From Deltaproteobacteria bacterium (GTDB lineage: Bacteria > Myxococcota > Myxococcia > Myxococcales > SZAS-1), in contig JAFEBB010000030.1 of the NCBI GenBank assembly GCA_018266075.1, positions 1-64,000 of the forward strand: a DNA stretch of 64,000 bases, given 5' to 3'. Position 1 is the stretch's first letter. Every line of letters starts with the position of its first letter. This document shows, piece by piece, positions 1 to 13,124 of the stretch. A program made the position numbers and the translations under genes. The notes below the pieces were generated by a model. The model was not told the origin of the DNA. It saw only the letters and a list, made by a program, of their open reading frames with translations, and searched no databases.

Positions 1-122
1 TGCTTCGGGGCACCGCAGTCGGTGCCGAGACATTCGGGGTTGTCCGAGCCGGCGTGGGAGACCCGGGGAACCATCGTGAGGGCCACAGCGAGCGCGGCGG
101 CCAGACAAACTTGAGTTTTCAT
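1..122 (-). CDS. Secreted protein, N-terminal part only
   Basis: Only the first 40 codons lie in the window; the gene runs off the left edge. It starts with ATG at 122 behind a GAGGTGG ribosome site five bases away. A basic start, a hydrophobic Ala/Leu/Val stretch and a VSHA signal-peptidase-I-like site predict a cleaved signal peptide. The mature part begins GSDNPE and already has two cysteines, so it may be disulfide-bonded in the periplasm or outside. Function cannot be told. Confidence 0.6.
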   Translation of the reverse strand, partial: MKTQVCLAAALAVALTMVPRVSHAGSDNPECLGTDCGAPK

Positions 123-178
123 TTTATCCACCTCGGCAGGGGGCCGTGTGGATGGCTTTAGCAATCGCGGGGCCAGGC

Positions 179-208
179 AAAAAACCCTGAGATTTCTGCG
201 CAGAAGGG
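179..208 (-). terminator. Possible intrinsic terminator after egtD
   Basis: On the minus strand a short hairpin (outer CCCT/AGGG, inner TCTGC/GCAGA) is followed directly by six T. It lies about 110 bases past the egtD stop and before the next minus-strand gene. The stem is short, so this is tentative. Confidence 0.35.
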
Positions 209-315
209 TGTGGTGGGCGGTCTACACCCCTCAGATCTGGGGGGTCGAGACCACGGCGCCGCGAGACCAGGCGCACGACGTCATCTTCATTGACGACGGA
301 CGACAACGATCGCCG

Positions 316-1314
316 TTACTGCGGCGCCACCGACGATGGCTGCAACGCGCTCGGCTCCGGCACGCGCGCCACCGCGATCGCGAAGCGCGAGTCCTCTGAT
401 GTGAACCAGCCCGTGGGCACGAGCGCGCTCTCCACGAGGAGCGACTCCAGCTCCGCGCGCGCGAAGCGTCGCGAGATCTCCGTGCGCAGTCCCTCGCCGC
501 GGCCCAGCCTCAGCGTCCCGCCGAGCTCGCCGAGCGGAATCTCCACGGCTCGCTGCGCGCGCAGCCACATCTCGATGCGCCGCCGCGGCGCGTTCCAGAA
601 CGCGTGGTGCACGAAGTCGTCTTCATCGAAGCGGCTGCCGCATACCGCGTTCACGTTGCGGAGCGCGTTCTTGTTGAACTCGGCGGTCACGCCGGCGGCG
701 TCGTTGTACGCGGCCTCGAGCGACGGGTGGTCCGTGGGCAAGTTCGCGCCGACCAACAGCGCGTCACCGGGAACGAGCTCGGCGCGCACGCGAAGAAAGA
801 GAGCGCGCGCCTCCGAGTCCTCCATGTTTCCGAGCGTGCCGCCGAGGAAGATCACCAGCCGCTGCCCCGAGTCGCTCCGCGCTGGGAGCGCGAGCGCGTG
901 CTCGTAGTCGCCACGCACCAGCGTCACTGCAACACCGGGCTCATCGGCGAGCAGCTCGCGCGTTCGCTTGAGCGCGTGCTCGCTGATGTCCACGGCCACG
1001 TAGCGCGGCGCGTGACCGGAACCGAGGATCGCATGCAGCAAGGGAGCGGTCTTGTGCGCCGCGCCGCTGCCGAGCTCCACCACCTCGGACACGTCGCCGC
1101 CCGCTGCATCGAGGATGGGCGCGGCCTCGGTCCGCAACAGCTCGCGCTCGCAGCGCGACGGGAAGTACTCGGGCAGGGTGGTGATCTGCTCGAAGAGCCA
1201 CGAGCCCCGGTCATCGTAGAGGTACTTGCAGGGGATCTCCGGCGGCTGCCGATTCAACGCCGCGCGCAGCTCCTCGATCGCCGCTTCGCGCACGTTGGCG
1301 CGCACCCGTCCCAT
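316..1314 (-). CDS. egtD: L-histidine N-alpha-methyltransferase (ergothioneine synthesis)
   Basis: 332 residues, close to the usual size of EgtD (DUF2260) proteins. The family transfers three methyl groups from S-adenosylmethionine to histidine to make hercynine, the first step to ergothioneine. Visible marks are the KYLYDDRGS N-terminal signature, the SAM-binding VELGSG, LGGTLGN, and the substrate-side YNDAAGVTAEFNKN block. The frame is open further upstream, but ATG 1314 is chosen because a GGGGAGGTGG ribosome site sits just before it. No EgtB-like partner is next to it, so the rest of the pathway must be elsewhere. Confidence in the family is high. Confidence 0.9.
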   Translation of the reverse strand: MGRVRANVREAAIEELRAALNRQPPEIPCKYLYDDRGSWLFEQITTLPEYFPSRCERELLRTEAAPILDAAGGDVSEVVELGSGAAHKTAPLLHAILGSGHAPRYVAVDISEHALKRTRELLADEPGVAVTLVRGDYEHALALPARSDSGQRLVIFLGGTLGNMEDSEARALFLRVRAELVPGDALLVGANLPTDHPSLEAAYNDAAGVTAEFNKNALRNVNAVCGSRFDEDDFVHHAFWNAPRRRIEMWLRAQRAVEIPLGELGGTLRLGRGEGLRTEISRRFARAELESLLVESALVPTGWFTSEDSRFAIAVARVPEPSALQPSSVAPQ

Positions 1315-1524
1315 GGCCACCTCCCCGCCCGAACGGAACGGTAGGCACGGCCCTGCCCGCGTGCGTGACGCATGGAGACGCGCGCGACCCTTGAGCGCGC
1401 TCAATTGGTGATTTCCCCAGGGATTTATCGATGAGCGCAGCTACTACCGGCCATTCCCAGCACTTTTCGATTCAGGACAGCACTGCAGTGGTCACGCAGG
1501 TTTGGCCCTGTTGAAAGAAACCCG

Positions 1525-1553
1525 TTGCGACATTTCGCCGCAGGTCGTATGAG
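1525..1553 (+). promoter_or_regulatory. Candidate sigma-70 promoter for the act-cox cluster
   Basis: TTGCGA and TATGAG are separated by 17 bases, each matching 4 of 6 consensus positions. Transcription would begin near 1560, about 40 bases before the actA ATG. This is the only reasonable pair I found in the 283-base gap between egtD and actA; the rest of the gap shows nothing recognisable. Confidence 0.35.
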
Positions 1554-1597
1554 GCCACCGCGAATCATTCCGGGTGGTTCCCGACCTAGCGAGACAA

Positions 1598-2332
1598 ATG
1601 CGGCTCATCTTCCGGCCTTGGACGAATACCTTCGCGCGCACGAGCCTGGTCATTGGCCTGGCTTTGCCCGGGGTGATCATCGGTGGGTTGATGCTGTACG
1701 TCCGTTCGCCCCACTTCACGCAGGCGATGAACGAGGTGGTGCAGCCCGTTCAGTTCGACCACCGGCACCACGTGGCCGACGTCGGCATCGACTGCCGCTA
1801 CTGCCACCAGAGCGTCGAGAAGGCGGCTAGCGCGGGCTACCCGCCCACCCAGCTCTGCCTCAACTGCCACTCGCAGGTGTGGAACAAGAGCCCCCTCCTC
1901 GACATCGTCCGCAAGAGCTACTTCGGCAATGAGCCGCTCCCCTGGAAGCGCGTTCACCGCCTGCCCGACTTCGCCTACTTCAACCACAGCATCCACGTGA
2001 ACAAGGGCGTGGGCTGCGAGAGCTGCCACGGCCGCGTCGACGAGATGCCGGCGGTGGAAGAGAACGGCGGCCTGGTGACGCAGAAGAGCGGCTTCGCTCC
2101 GCTCACCATGGGCTGGTGCCTCGAGTGCCACCGCAACCCCCAGAACTACGTCCGCCCGAAGGACCAGGTCATCACCATGGGCTACAAGCCGGAGAACGAT
2201 CCGGGCGCCCAGGCGATGCTCGACACCTTCCACAAACAGCACCCTGACCAGGCGGGCGCCACGCTGGGCGAGGCGCTGATTCACGAGAACGCCGTCCGCA
2301 CGCGCGTCGCGTGCACCGCCTGCCACCGGTAG
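1598..2332 (+). CDS. actA: Alternative complex III subunit ActA, pentahaem cytochrome c
   Basis: 244 residues with one N-terminal membrane anchor (about residues 15-35) and five CXXCH haem sites (CRYCH, CLNCH, CESCH, CLECH, CTACH), the haem count of ActA. In alternative complex III (ACIII) it carries electrons from the iron-sulfur subunit toward cytochrome c or oxidase in the periplasm. The frame could start at GTG 1574, but neither start has a strong ribosome site; ATG 1598 gives the compact basic start before the anchor and is preferred. First gene of the respiratory cluster, 16 bases before actB. Confidence 0.93.
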   Translation: MRLIFRPWTNTFARTSLVIGLALPGVIIGGLMLYVRSPHFTQAMNEVVQPVQFDHRHHVADVGIDCRYCHQSVEKAASAGYPPTQLCLNCHSQVWNKSPLLDIVRKSYFGNEPLPWKRVHRLPDFAYFNHSIHVNKGVGCESCHGRVDEMPAVEENGGLVTQKSGFAPLTMGWCLECHRNPQNYVRPKDQVITMGYKPENDPGAQAMLDTFHKQHPDQAGATLGEALIHENAVRTRVACTACHR

Positions 2333-2348
2333 AGCCAGAGCGAGCTCC

Positions 2349-5345
2349 ATGAGCAACCCGACCTCGAACGGCATCAAGCTGCCCGTGCTGGGCAACGACG
2401 AGCCCATCATCCTCCCCACCCGCGCGGGCATGAGCCGCCGCGGCTTCTTGCAGGTGCTGGGCGCGACCTCGGTGGCCACCCTCGCCACCGCGTGCGGCCG
2501 CCCCACGCAGGACACGCTCACGCCCTACGTCTCGACGCCCGATGACGTGGTGCCCGGCAACGCGCTCCACTACGCCACCGCGATGTGCGTGAACGGCCTG
2601 GCCACCGGCCTCGTCGTCACCGCGTACGAGGGTCGCCCCACGAAGATCGAGGGCAACCCGCGGCACCCCTGGAGCCTGGGCGGGACGAGCGCGTGGCAGC
2701 AGGCGTCGATCCTGGAGCTGTACGACCCGGCGCGCGCGCGCGACGTGGTTCGCCGTGGCACGCCCACCTCGCACGAGGCGCTCATCGCGGCGCTCCGCGA
2801 GCAGGCCTCGCAGCTCGACAAGACCCAGGGCGAGGGCCTGCGCCTGTTGCTCGAGCCGTCGAGCTCGCCGCTCCTGGCCGCGCGCCTCGAGGAGCTCAAG
2901 AAGCGCTGGCCCAAGGCCGTGACGCGCTTCTACTCGGCGGGCGTGACGGATGCGACGACCGCGGGCGCGGCGCTCGCTTTCGGCAAGCCGCTCACTGCGC
3001 GCTACGACTTCAAAAAGGCCGACGTGGTGGTCTCGCTGGACTCGGACTTCCTCGCCTTCGACACCGGCCGCTACACCATGGACTTCGCCGAGCGGCGGAG
3101 TGACCCGGAGAACCTCTCGCGCGTGTACGCGCTCGAGTGCGATCACACCCTCACCGGCTCCAACGCGGACCACCGCTTCCCCATGAAGTCGGCCGACGTG
3201 GGCGTTGCGGCCCGCGCGCTCTACGCGCGTCTGGGCGGCTCCGGCGTGGACGGCACGCCCCCCGCGGCGCTGGGTGAGAAGGCGCTCACGGCGATCGTGA
3301 ACGACCTGCAGGCGCACAAGGGAAAGAGCCTCGTGGTCGTCGGCGAGCGTCAGCCGGCGGCGGTGCACGCCATTGGCCACGCGATCAACGCGCTCCTCGG
3401 CAACGCCGGCCAGACCGTGGTGTACGCGGCCTCCGCGCTCATCGATCCCGTGGCCGGTCCGGCGTCGCTCAAGGCGCTCGTCGACGAGGCCAATGCAGGC
3501 CAGGTAGAGCTGCTCATCACCAACGCGGGCAACCCGGCCTTCGCCAAGCCCGCCGACATCGACGTGGCCGGCGCCTTCGCCAAGGTGAAGACGCTGCTCT
3601 ACAGCTCGCTTCGCGAGGACCAGACCAGCAAGCTCGCGGCGTGGTTCGTTCCCGCGGCGCACTACCTCGAGTCGTGGGGCGATGCGCGCAGCGCCGACGG
3701 CACCATCAGCGTGGTGCAGCCGCTCATCTCGCCCATCTGGAACGGTCTCACCATCGACGAGATCCTCAGCGCCCTGATGGATCCGGCCATGCGCGCCTCG
3801 CACGACCAGATCCGCGCGCGCTACAGCAAGGCCTCGCCGAACCCGGACGCCGAGTGGGCGTCGCTGCTCAAGCTGGGCTTCGTGGAGAACACCGCCATCG
3901 CGCCGGAGAACGCCGACGTGAACCAGGCGGCCGTGGCCAACGCGGCCAAGGCGCTCACGGGCGCGGGTGGCTTCGAGCTGAACCTGCGCTACGACTACAA
4001 GGTCCTCGACGGCCGCTTCGGGCACAACCCGTGGCTGCTTGAGCTGCCGGATCCCGTCACCAAGCTCTGCTGGGACAACGCCGCGCTGCTCTCGCCGAAG
4101 ACCGCCGAGAAGCTGAACGTGGACCGCGAGTTCGTGATCAGCGTGACCGCCGCGGGCAAGACCGTGGAGATGCCGGTGTACGTGGTGCCCGGCCACGCCG
4201 ACGACTCGGTCACCCTCGCGCTCGGCTGGGGCCTGCCCGACGCCAAAGACGTCACCATCAACGAAGACCCGGTGCTCCTCGGCTACGACGAGGACCACAT
4301 CGGCGTGGACGGCTGGCAGCTCTCCACGGTCGCGGCGCCGTTCATCATCGGCGACGCGAAGGTGGCGGCCGTCGACAAGCGCTACCCGCTCGCGGTGACC
4401 CAGGGCAGCTTCGATCAGCATGGCCGCTTCATCGCCATGGAGCTCGACGTCAACGAGTCCAACGAGAAGCTCAAGAAGGAGCGCGAAGAGAAGCTCGAGC
4501 TCCTCGGCGAGCTGCGCGGCGAGAAGCTCCCCACCCTCTACGACCCGTACCCGTACGAGGGCTTCAAGTGGGGCATGGCCGTGGACCTCTCGCGCTGCAC
4601 GGGCTGCAGCGCGTGCGTGGTCGCGTGCGTGTCCGAGAACAACATCCCCATGGTGGGCAAGGACGGCGTGCGCCGCGGCCGCGAGATGCACTGGCTGCGC
4701 ATCGACCGCTACTACGAGGGCAGCGACGCGAACCCGCGCACCGTCAACCAGCCCATGGCCTGCGTGCACTGCGAGAACGCGCCGTGCGAGTACGTCTGCC
4801 CCGTGAACGCCACCGTCCACAGCGACGAGGGCCTGAACGAGATGGTCTACAACCGGTGCATCGGCACCCGGTACTGCTCGAACAACTGCCCGTACAAGGT
4901 CCGCCGCTTCAACTTCTTCGCGTACAACAACGACATCGCGCCGGTGCAGCAGCTGGCCAAGAACCCGGACGTCACCGTCCGCGCGCGCGGCGTGATGGAG
5001 AAGTGCACCTACTGCGTGCAGCGCATCGAGAGCGCGCGCATCAAGAGTGAGATCAACGGCGTCACCGACGACGCGGGCAAGCCGATGATCCGCGTGCTCG
5101 GCACCGAGCCGCCCAAGAACCCGAAGCTCCTCGAGCGCGCCGAGCGCGTGCCCATGCTGCAGAGCGCCTGCCAGCAGGCGTGTCCCACGGGCGCCATCGT
5201 CTTCGGCAACCTGAACGACAAGGGAGCGCTGGTGGCCAAGATGCACGTCGACGGCCGCCGCTTCGACGCCCTCAACAGCCTCGGCACCCGGCCGCGCACC
5301 GGCTACCTCGCGCGGCTCACCAACCGCAACCCGGAGCTCGCCTAG
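2349..5345 (+). CDS. actB: Alternative complex III subunit ActB, molybdopterin-like plus iron-sulfur fusion
   Basis: 998 residues. A twin-arginine signal ([10 protein letters not shown]) is followed by a molybdopterin-oxidoreductase-like domain (about 40-690) and a ferredoxin-type domain (about 730-960). The latter shows [39 protein letters not shown] and CQQACP cysteine sets, enough for several 4Fe-4S/3Fe-4S clusters. In characterised ACIII the large domain has lost its molybdenum cofactor and the clusters wire quinol electrons to ActA. The fused B1-B2 form is as in Bacteroidota and myxobacteria. Export by Tat is inferred. Three bases separate it from actC. Confidence 0.95.
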   Translation: MSNPTSNGIKLPVLGNDEPIILPTRAGMSRRGFLQVLGATSVATLATACGRPTQDTLTPYVSTPDDVVPGNALHYATAMCVNGLATGLVVTAYEGRPTKIEGNPRHPWSLGGTSAWQQASILELYDPARARDVVRRGTPTSHEALIAALREQASQLDKTQGEGLRLLLEPSSSPLLAARLEELKKRWPKAVTRFYSAGVTDATTAGAALAFGKPLTARYDFKKADVVVSLDSDFLAFDTGRYTMDFAERRSDPENLSRVYALECDHTLTGSNADHRFPMKSADVGVAARALYARLGGSGVDGTPPAALGEKALTAIVNDLQAHKGKSLVVVGERQPAAVHAIGHAINALLGNAGQTVVYAASALIDPVAGPASLKALVDEANAGQVELLITNAGNPAFAKPADIDVAGAFAKVKTLLYSSLREDQTSKLAAWFVPAAHYLESWGDARSADGTISVVQPLISPIWNGLTIDEILSALMDPAMRASHDQIRARYSKASPNPDAEWASLLKLGFVENTAIAPENADVNQAAVANAAKALTGAGGFELNLRYDYKVLDGRFGHNPWLLELPDPVTKLCWDNAALLSPKTAEKLNVDREFVISVTAAGKTVEMPVYVVPGHADDSVTLALGWGLPDAKDVTINEDPVLLGYDEDHIGVDGWQLSTVAAPFIIGDAKVAAVDKRYPLAVTQGSFDQHGRFIAMELDVNESNEKLKKEREEKLELLGELRGEKLPTLYDPYPYEGFKWGMAVDLSRCTGCSACVVACVSENNIPMVGKDGVRRGREMHWLRIDRYYEGSDANPRTVNQPMACVHCENAPCEYVCPVNATVHSDEGLNEMVYNRCIGTRYCSNNCPYKVRRFNFFAYNNDIAPVQQLAKNPDVTVRARGVMEKCTYCVQRIESARIKSEINGVTDDAGKPMIRVLGTEPPKNPKLLERAERVPMLQSACQQACPTGAIVFGNLNDKGALVAKMHVDGRRFDALNSLGTRPRTGYLARLTNRNPELA

Positions 5346-5348
5346 CCC

Positions 5349-6730
<1,382 letters not shown>

Positions 6731-6731
<1 letters not shown>

Positions 6732-7267
6732 TGGATACGCACGCTTCCAAGCGCTGGGTGCTCGCCCGCTTCGACCAGGAGAAGGACTTCGTGGCCGCCG
6801 CTGCCAAAGTCCGGAGCCAGGGCTACGACAACCTCGACGGCTTCATGCCCTACCCGAGCCACGAGGCGCTGGCCGCGGTGAAGCCCAAGCCCTCGCCCAT
6901 CCCGTGGATGGTGTTCGGCGCGGCGCTCTGCGGGTTCACATTCGCGTTCTCGCTGATGTACTTCTGCAACGCGTTCGACTGGCCCATCAACATCGGCGGC
7001 CGGCCCGCGTTCAGCCCCACCGTGTACATCCCCATCTGCTTCGAGTGCGTGGTGCTGTTCTCGGTGCTGACGTCGTTCCTGGGCACGATTCTCCTGGGCG
7101 GCATGCCCATGCCGTACCACCCCTTCTTCACCAGCGAGGGGTTCAACAAGGCGTCCACCGACAGCTTCATCCTCGCGGTGCACACGCCCGACACGAGCAA
7201 GGCCACCGGCGTGGGCGACGAGCTCAAGGGCCTGGGCGCCTTCAGCGTCGAGCAGGTGGACGAGTGA
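6731..7267 (+). CDS. actD: Alternative complex III subunit ActD (DUF3341)
   Basis: 178 residues with two membrane helices (about 55-75 and 98-120) joined by a short loop and a soluble N-terminal domain, the DUF3341 layout. The KVRSQGYDNLDGFMPYP stretch is the family signature. In solved ACIII structures ActD packs against the membrane core and carries no cofactor. The ATG overlaps the actC stop (TGATG); I chose it over the longer open frame upstream, which lies inside actC. Confidence 0.93.
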
Positions 7268-7272
7268 CGACC

Positions 7273-7899
7273 ATGCGCAAGCTCAGCCTCGCAATCTTGC
7301 CGCTGGCGTGGGCCCTCACCGGGTGCCCCACCACCGACATGATCGACCACATGGAGCACCAGCCCAAGGGCAAGCCCTACCGCGCGAGCGAGGTCTTCCC
7401 CGACGGCCAGCTCATGCGGCGGCCGCCCGCGGACACCGTCGCGCTCGAGCACGACGAGAACAACGCGCTCGGCTCCATCCCGGACGGCGGCATCGCCCCG
7501 GCCACCACCAACATCCCCGTGCCGGTGGACGACGAGCTGCTCACGCTCGGCCACGCCAAGTTCAACCAGGTGTGCGCGGTGTGCCATGGCGTCCTCGCCG
7601 ACGGCAACTCGGTGGTGGCGCGCAAGATGGATCTGCGGCCACCGCCCAACATCACCACCGACGTGTACCGCAACCGCAGCGACGCCAACATCTTCATGAC
7701 CATCACCAACGGCTTCGGGTACATGAACCCGTACCGCGACCAGCTCTCCAGCCGCGAGCGCTGGGCGGTGGTGGCATACGTCCGCGCGCTGCAGGTCTCG
7801 CAAAACGCAGGCCGCGACGTGCTGGCCGCCGAAGACATCCAGAAGCTCAACGCCCCGCCCGCTCCGAGCGGCGAGGGCACCGAGACGCGCCATGAGTGA
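7273..7899 (+). CDS. actE: Alternative complex III subunit ActE, mono-haem cytochrome c lipoprotein
   Basis: 208 residues. The signal ends in the lipobox LTGC (cysteine near residue 18), so it is lipid-anchored facing the periplasm. One CXXCH site (CAVCH) and a distal Met (FGYMNPY) give a class I cytochrome c fold. ActE takes electrons within ACIII or hands them to the oxidase. ATG 7273 is used; a GTG at 7264 would overlap the actD stop. Its end overlaps actF by eight bases. Confidence 0.93.
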   Translation: MRKLSLAILPLAWALTGCPTTDMIDHMEHQPKGKPYRASEVFPDGQLMRRPPADTVALEHDENNALGSIPDGGIAPATTNIPVPVDDELLTLGHAKFNQVCAVCHGVLADGNSVVARKMDLRPPPNITTDVYRNRSDANIFMTITNGFGYMNPYRDQLSSRERWAVVAYVRALQVSQNAGRDVLAAEDIQKLNAPPAPSGEGTETRHE

Positions 7900-9094
7900 C
7901 GACCACGGCCACGCGGCCGCTCCGCCCGCGGAGCTCCCCAAGTTCACCTCCTCGCCCGCGATGATGGGCGGCGCGGCAGTGCTCGGCGTGATCGGGCTCG
8001 TGGTGGCCTGGGCCACGGCCGGCAGCCCCGCGCGCTTCTGGGCCAGCTACCTCACCGGCATGCTGTATTGGATGGTGCTGGCGCTGGGCTCGATGTTCAT
8101 GCTGCTCACCTTCCACGCCGCGGCGGCCAAGTGGGTCACCGGCTTCCGGCGCATCATGGAAGTCTGCGCGCAGGGCGTTTGGCTGCAGTCGATTCTGGGA
8201 TTGATCTTCGTCTTCTTCGGCGCGAGCTCCATCTACAAGTGGATGAAGCCGGGCTTCGTGTACGGCGAAGAGGGCGACATCCTCGACTTCAAGATGTGGT
8301 GGCTGAACTCGAGCCGCTTCACGGTGCGCTCGGTGATCTACGTGGTGGTCTTCAGCGTCACCGTGTACCTGCTCAAGACGTGGTCGGAGAAGCAGGACAC
8401 CAGCAACGACCAGAAATGGTTCACCAACCTGGTCCGTCTGGGCTCGGGTGGCGTTCCCCTGGTCGGCCTCACCGCGACGGCGATGTGCTTCGACTGGATC
8501 ATGACCCTCGATCCAGACTGGGCCTCGACCATCTACGGCGCGTACGTGCTCGCCGGCGGCTACCTCTGCGCGCTCGCGTTCACCGCGCTGCTCGCGCACC
8601 AGCGGCGCGAGGGCGTGCTCAAGGGCGTGGCCGGTACTTTTGAATTCCACAACCTGGGCAAGCTGCTCTTCGCCCTGGTGTGCTTCTGGGCCTACCTCGG
8701 CTACGCGCAGTACATGCTGATGTGGATCGCCAACCTGCCCGAGGAGATCAAGTGGTGGCTCCGCCGCTTCGACGGCGAGTGGCGCATTGTCTTCTGGATC
8801 TTGATCTTCGGGCACTTCGTGGCGCCGTTCTTCATGCTGCTGCGCAAGAAGTTCAAGCTCATCAGCGGGTGGATGAAGTTCGTGGCCGTCTACATCATGG
8901 CTGTATGCTTCGTGGACATCGCGTTCCTCGTGCTCCCGAGCGACAGCATCCACGGCCAGTTCCAGCTCAGCGACCTGTGCGCCGTCATCGGCATCGGCGG
9001 CTTGCACCTGGCCTTCATCTCCTGGCGGTTCAACGGCGTGGTCGTGGCGCCCAAGGGTGATCCGAACTTCGGCGCGCCCGTGGCCGTGCACTAA
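7892..9094 (+). CDS. actF: Alternative complex III subunit ActF, NrfD-like membrane protein
   Basis: 400 residues with about ten predicted helices, the second quinol-side membrane subunit of ACIII and a distant paralogue of ActC. A His/Ala/Pro-rich cytoplasmic N-terminus precedes the first helix. Length fits ActF (about 400). Its start lies inside actE (8-base overlap). Together with ActC it forms the transmembrane core, whose proton-translocating role is still debated. Confidence 0.93.
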   Translation: MSDDHGHAAAPPAELPKFTSSPAMMGGAAVLGVIGLVVAWATAGSPARFWASYLTGMLYWMVLALGSMFMLLTFHAAAAKWVTGFRRIMEVCAQGVWLQSILGLIFVFFGASSIYKWMKPGFVYGEEGDILDFKMWWLNSSRFTVRSVIYVVVFSVTVYLLKTWSEKQDTSNDQKWFTNLVRLGSGGVPLVGLTATAMCFDWIMTLDPDWASTIYGAYVLAGGYLCALAFTALLAHQRREGVLKGVAGTFEFHNLGKLLFALVCFWAYLGYAQYMLMWIANLPEEIKWWLRRFDGEWRIVFWILIFGHFVAPFFMLLRKKFKLISGWMKFVAVYIMAVCFVDIAFLVLPSDSIHGQFQLSDLCAVIGIGGLHLAFISWRFNGVVVAPKGDPNFGAPVAVH

Positions 9095-9120
9095 ACACTG
9101 ACTCAGGGAAACCCAAACCC

Positions 9121-9558
9121 ATGTCTCACTCGCTCTGGGCCGGTAAACAGGAAGAAGACAAGCTCCAGGTGGGGCCGGCGTTCGTCGTGCTCGCCATCAC
9201 CGTGGCGATCATGATCTTCACGTACGAAGGCGTGCGCCACTACACCAACGGCATCACCGCCCATCACCCGCGCGTGGCCGAGGCCGAGACGCGGCACGTG
9301 AGCATCCAGACCAACGGTGAGCCCGCCGAGAACTCGCCCGTTCCGCAGTTCGGCATGCTCCACCAGACGCTCTTCGAGACCGTGAGCGACGCCAAGGATC
9401 TGAACGCGCTCTCGAATGCGCGGCTCAACTCGTACGGCTGGGTCGATGAGCAGAAGACCGTCGCCCACATTCCCATCGCTCGCGCGATGGAGATCGTGGT
9501 CAAGCAGCGGGCGGCGCAGGCCCAGCAGCAGCAGCCCCAGCAGGCTCCCACGCCGTAG
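9121..9558 (+). CDS. Single-pass membrane protein between ACIII and oxidase genes
   Basis: 145 residues: a short cytoplasmic start, one helix (about residues 18-38), then a periplasmic segment with LNSYGWVDEQKTVAHIPI near residue 105, a stretch often found in a small conserved protein beside SCO and oxidase genes. It ends in a Gln/Pro-rich tail. A GGGAAAC ribosome site precedes ATG. No metal-binding motif is seen. Position between actF and the SCO gene suggests a role in assembling or linking the two complexes; this is inference. Confidence 0.8.
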   Translation: MSHSLWAGKQEEDKLQVGPAFVVLAITVAIMIFTYEGVRHYTNGITAHHPRVAEAETRHVSIQTNGEPAENSPVPQFGMLHQTLFETVSDAKDLNALSNARLNSYGWVDEQKTVAHIPIARAMEIVVKQRAAQAQQQQPQQAPTP

Positions 9559-9596
9559 TCGAAAACGCCCAAGGGAAACGGAGAAGGCGCAGCGTC

Positions 9597-10427
9597 ATGG
9601 TGCAGCGGGTTCACATGGGGGTTCTGGTCGCGGCGCTCGCGGTAGCGGGCGTGGCGCGTGCCGACTTGCCCCAGCCCCAGGCCATGAAGGCCGTGGACAT
9701 CGAGGAGCACCTCGGTGAGAAGCTGCCGCTGGACGCGTCGTTCCTGGACCAGAACGGCAAGCCGGTGAAGCTCGCCGACTACTTCCACGGCAAGCCCGTG
9801 GTGCTCAGCCTGGTGTACTTCCGCTGCCCGATGCTCTGCTCGCTCATCCTCAGCGGCCAGACCAAGGTGATGCGCGAGCTGGGCCTTTCGCTGGGCCAGG
9901 ACTACGAGGCGGTCACGGTCAGCTTTGACCCGCACGACTCGCCCAAAGACGCCGAGGCCAAGCAGCACAACTACCTTCAGTCGCTGGGCCGGCCCGAGGC
10001 GGGCGAGCACTGGAGCTTCCTCACCGGCCAGGCCGACGCCATCCAGCCGCTCACCCAGGCCCTGGGCTTCAAGTACTACTTCGACGAATCGATTCAACAG
10101 TTCGCGCACCCGGCGGCCATCTTCATCATCACGCCGGACGGCAAGATCTCGCGCTACCTGTACCAGCTCAGCTTCGAGCCCAAGCAGCTCAAGCTCGCGC
10201 TGGTGGAGGCGGGTCAGGGCAAGGCGGGCACCACGCTCGACCGCAGCCTGCTCACCTGCTACCGCTACGACACTGCTTCTAAAAAGTATCAATTCTACGT
10301 CTGGGGCTTCATCCGCGGCACGGCGCTGCTGGCGTTCTTCGCGCTCGCAACGTTCTTGGGGCGGTTGTGGTACCTGGAGCTCAAGAAGAAGAAGAACGTC
10401 GCCACGCGACGAAAGTGGGCGTCATGA
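9597..10427 (+). CDS. SCO1/SenC-type copper chaperone for cytochrome oxidase
   Basis: 276 residues: signal peptide, thioredoxin-like SCO domain (about 35-215) with the copper-binding pair in FRCPMLC and a later His (FAHPAA), then a C-terminal membrane helix (about 245-262). SCO proteins load copper into the CuA site of subunit II, whose gene follows at once; the ATGA overlap at 10424-10427 couples the two. The C-terminal anchor differs from the usual N-terminal one but is common in this branch. Confidence 0.9.
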   Translation: MVQRVHMGVLVAALAVAGVARADLPQPQAMKAVDIEEHLGEKLPLDASFLDQNGKPVKLADYFHGKPVVLSLVYFRCPMLCSLILSGQTKVMRELGLSLGQDYEAVTVSFDPHDSPKDAEAKQHNYLQSLGRPEAGEHWSFLTGQADAIQPLTQALGFKYYFDESIQQFAHPAAIFIITPDGKISRYLYQLSFEPKQLKLALVEAGQGKAGTTLDRSLLTCYRYDTASKKYQFYVWGFIRGTALLAFFALATFLGRLWYLELKKKKNVATRRKWAS

Positions 10428-11477
10428 TCCTGGCCGCTGCCTTCTACAACGAGTGGATGCGGAAGCTGCTCAACCTTCCGCCTCAGGCGTCTTCGGTCGC
10501 CGAGGGTGTCGACAACCTCCACTACTTCGTCATCGCCGTGACCACCCTGGTCAGCATTGGCATCGCCCTGGCGGCGCTGGTGCTCTGGGCCACCTACCGC
10601 AACAAGGGCAAGGGCACGGTGGGCCAGGTGGTGCACCCGGGCCTGAGCTTCGAGGTCTTCGCCATCAGCGGGCCGCTCTTCTTCTTCCTGCTCTGGTTCT
10701 TCATCGGCTTTCGCCAGTACGTGGAGATGGAGTCGCCGCCCGACGACGCCATGGAAGTCTACGTGATGGGCAAGAAGTGGATGTGGAAGTTCGCCTATCC
10801 CGACGGCCCCAACGCCGTGGGCGTGCTGCACGTGCCCGTGGGCCGGCCGGTCAAGCTGCTCATGACCAGCCGCGACGTCATCCACTCCTTCTTCATCCCC
10901 GCCTTCCGCATGAAGAAGGACGTGGTGCCCGGCCGCTACAGCGAGCTCTGGTTCACCGCCACGGAACCTGGAAGTTATGAAGTGTTCTGCGCGGAGTACT
11001 GTGGAACCGGCCACTCCATGATGCGCGCCGAAGTGGTGGCCATGAAGCCCGACGAGTTCGACACCTGGCTCGCGCAGCAGCGCAACGGCTTCGCCTCGCG
11101 CCAGCAGGACTCCGCAGCCGCCACGGAGGAGTCGCCGCGCGTGGAGGCCAACATGGTCCTCCAGGGCCAGCGGTTGGCGAGCGAGAAGGGCTGCTTCAAG
11201 TGCCACTCCGTCGATGGCGCGCCGCACATCGGGCCCACCTGGCTCGGCATGTACCACCGCCGCGAGCACCTCTCGACGGGCGAGACCATCAACATCGACG
11301 AGGCGTACATCACGGAGTCCATGATGGAACCCACCGCGAAGCTGGTGGCGGGCTACGGCCCGGTGATGCCCACGTACATGGGCAAGCTGACAGCGCCGGA
11401 GACGGCGGCCATCGTCGAGTACATCAAGAGCCTGCGCAACCCTGAGCTGCAGGCCCAGCCTTCGGAGGCCGCTACCT

Positions 11478-11497
<20 letters not shown>
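10424..11497 (+). CDS. coxB: Cytochrome c oxidase subunit II with fused cytochrome c (caa3 type)
   Basis: 357 residues: two membrane helices (about 25-50 and 75-97), a cupredoxin domain with the CuA ligands His in VIHSFFIP and C-X3-C-X3-H-X2-M in EVFCAEYCGTGHSMM, and a C-terminal cytochrome c domain with CFKCH and a distal Met in MPTYMG. The fused haem receives electrons from ACIII directly. ATG 10424 is chosen because it overlaps the SCO stop (ATGA) and leaves a normal N-terminus. Confidence 0.95.
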
Positions 11498-13113
<1,616 letters not shown>

Positions 13114-13124
<11 letters not shown>

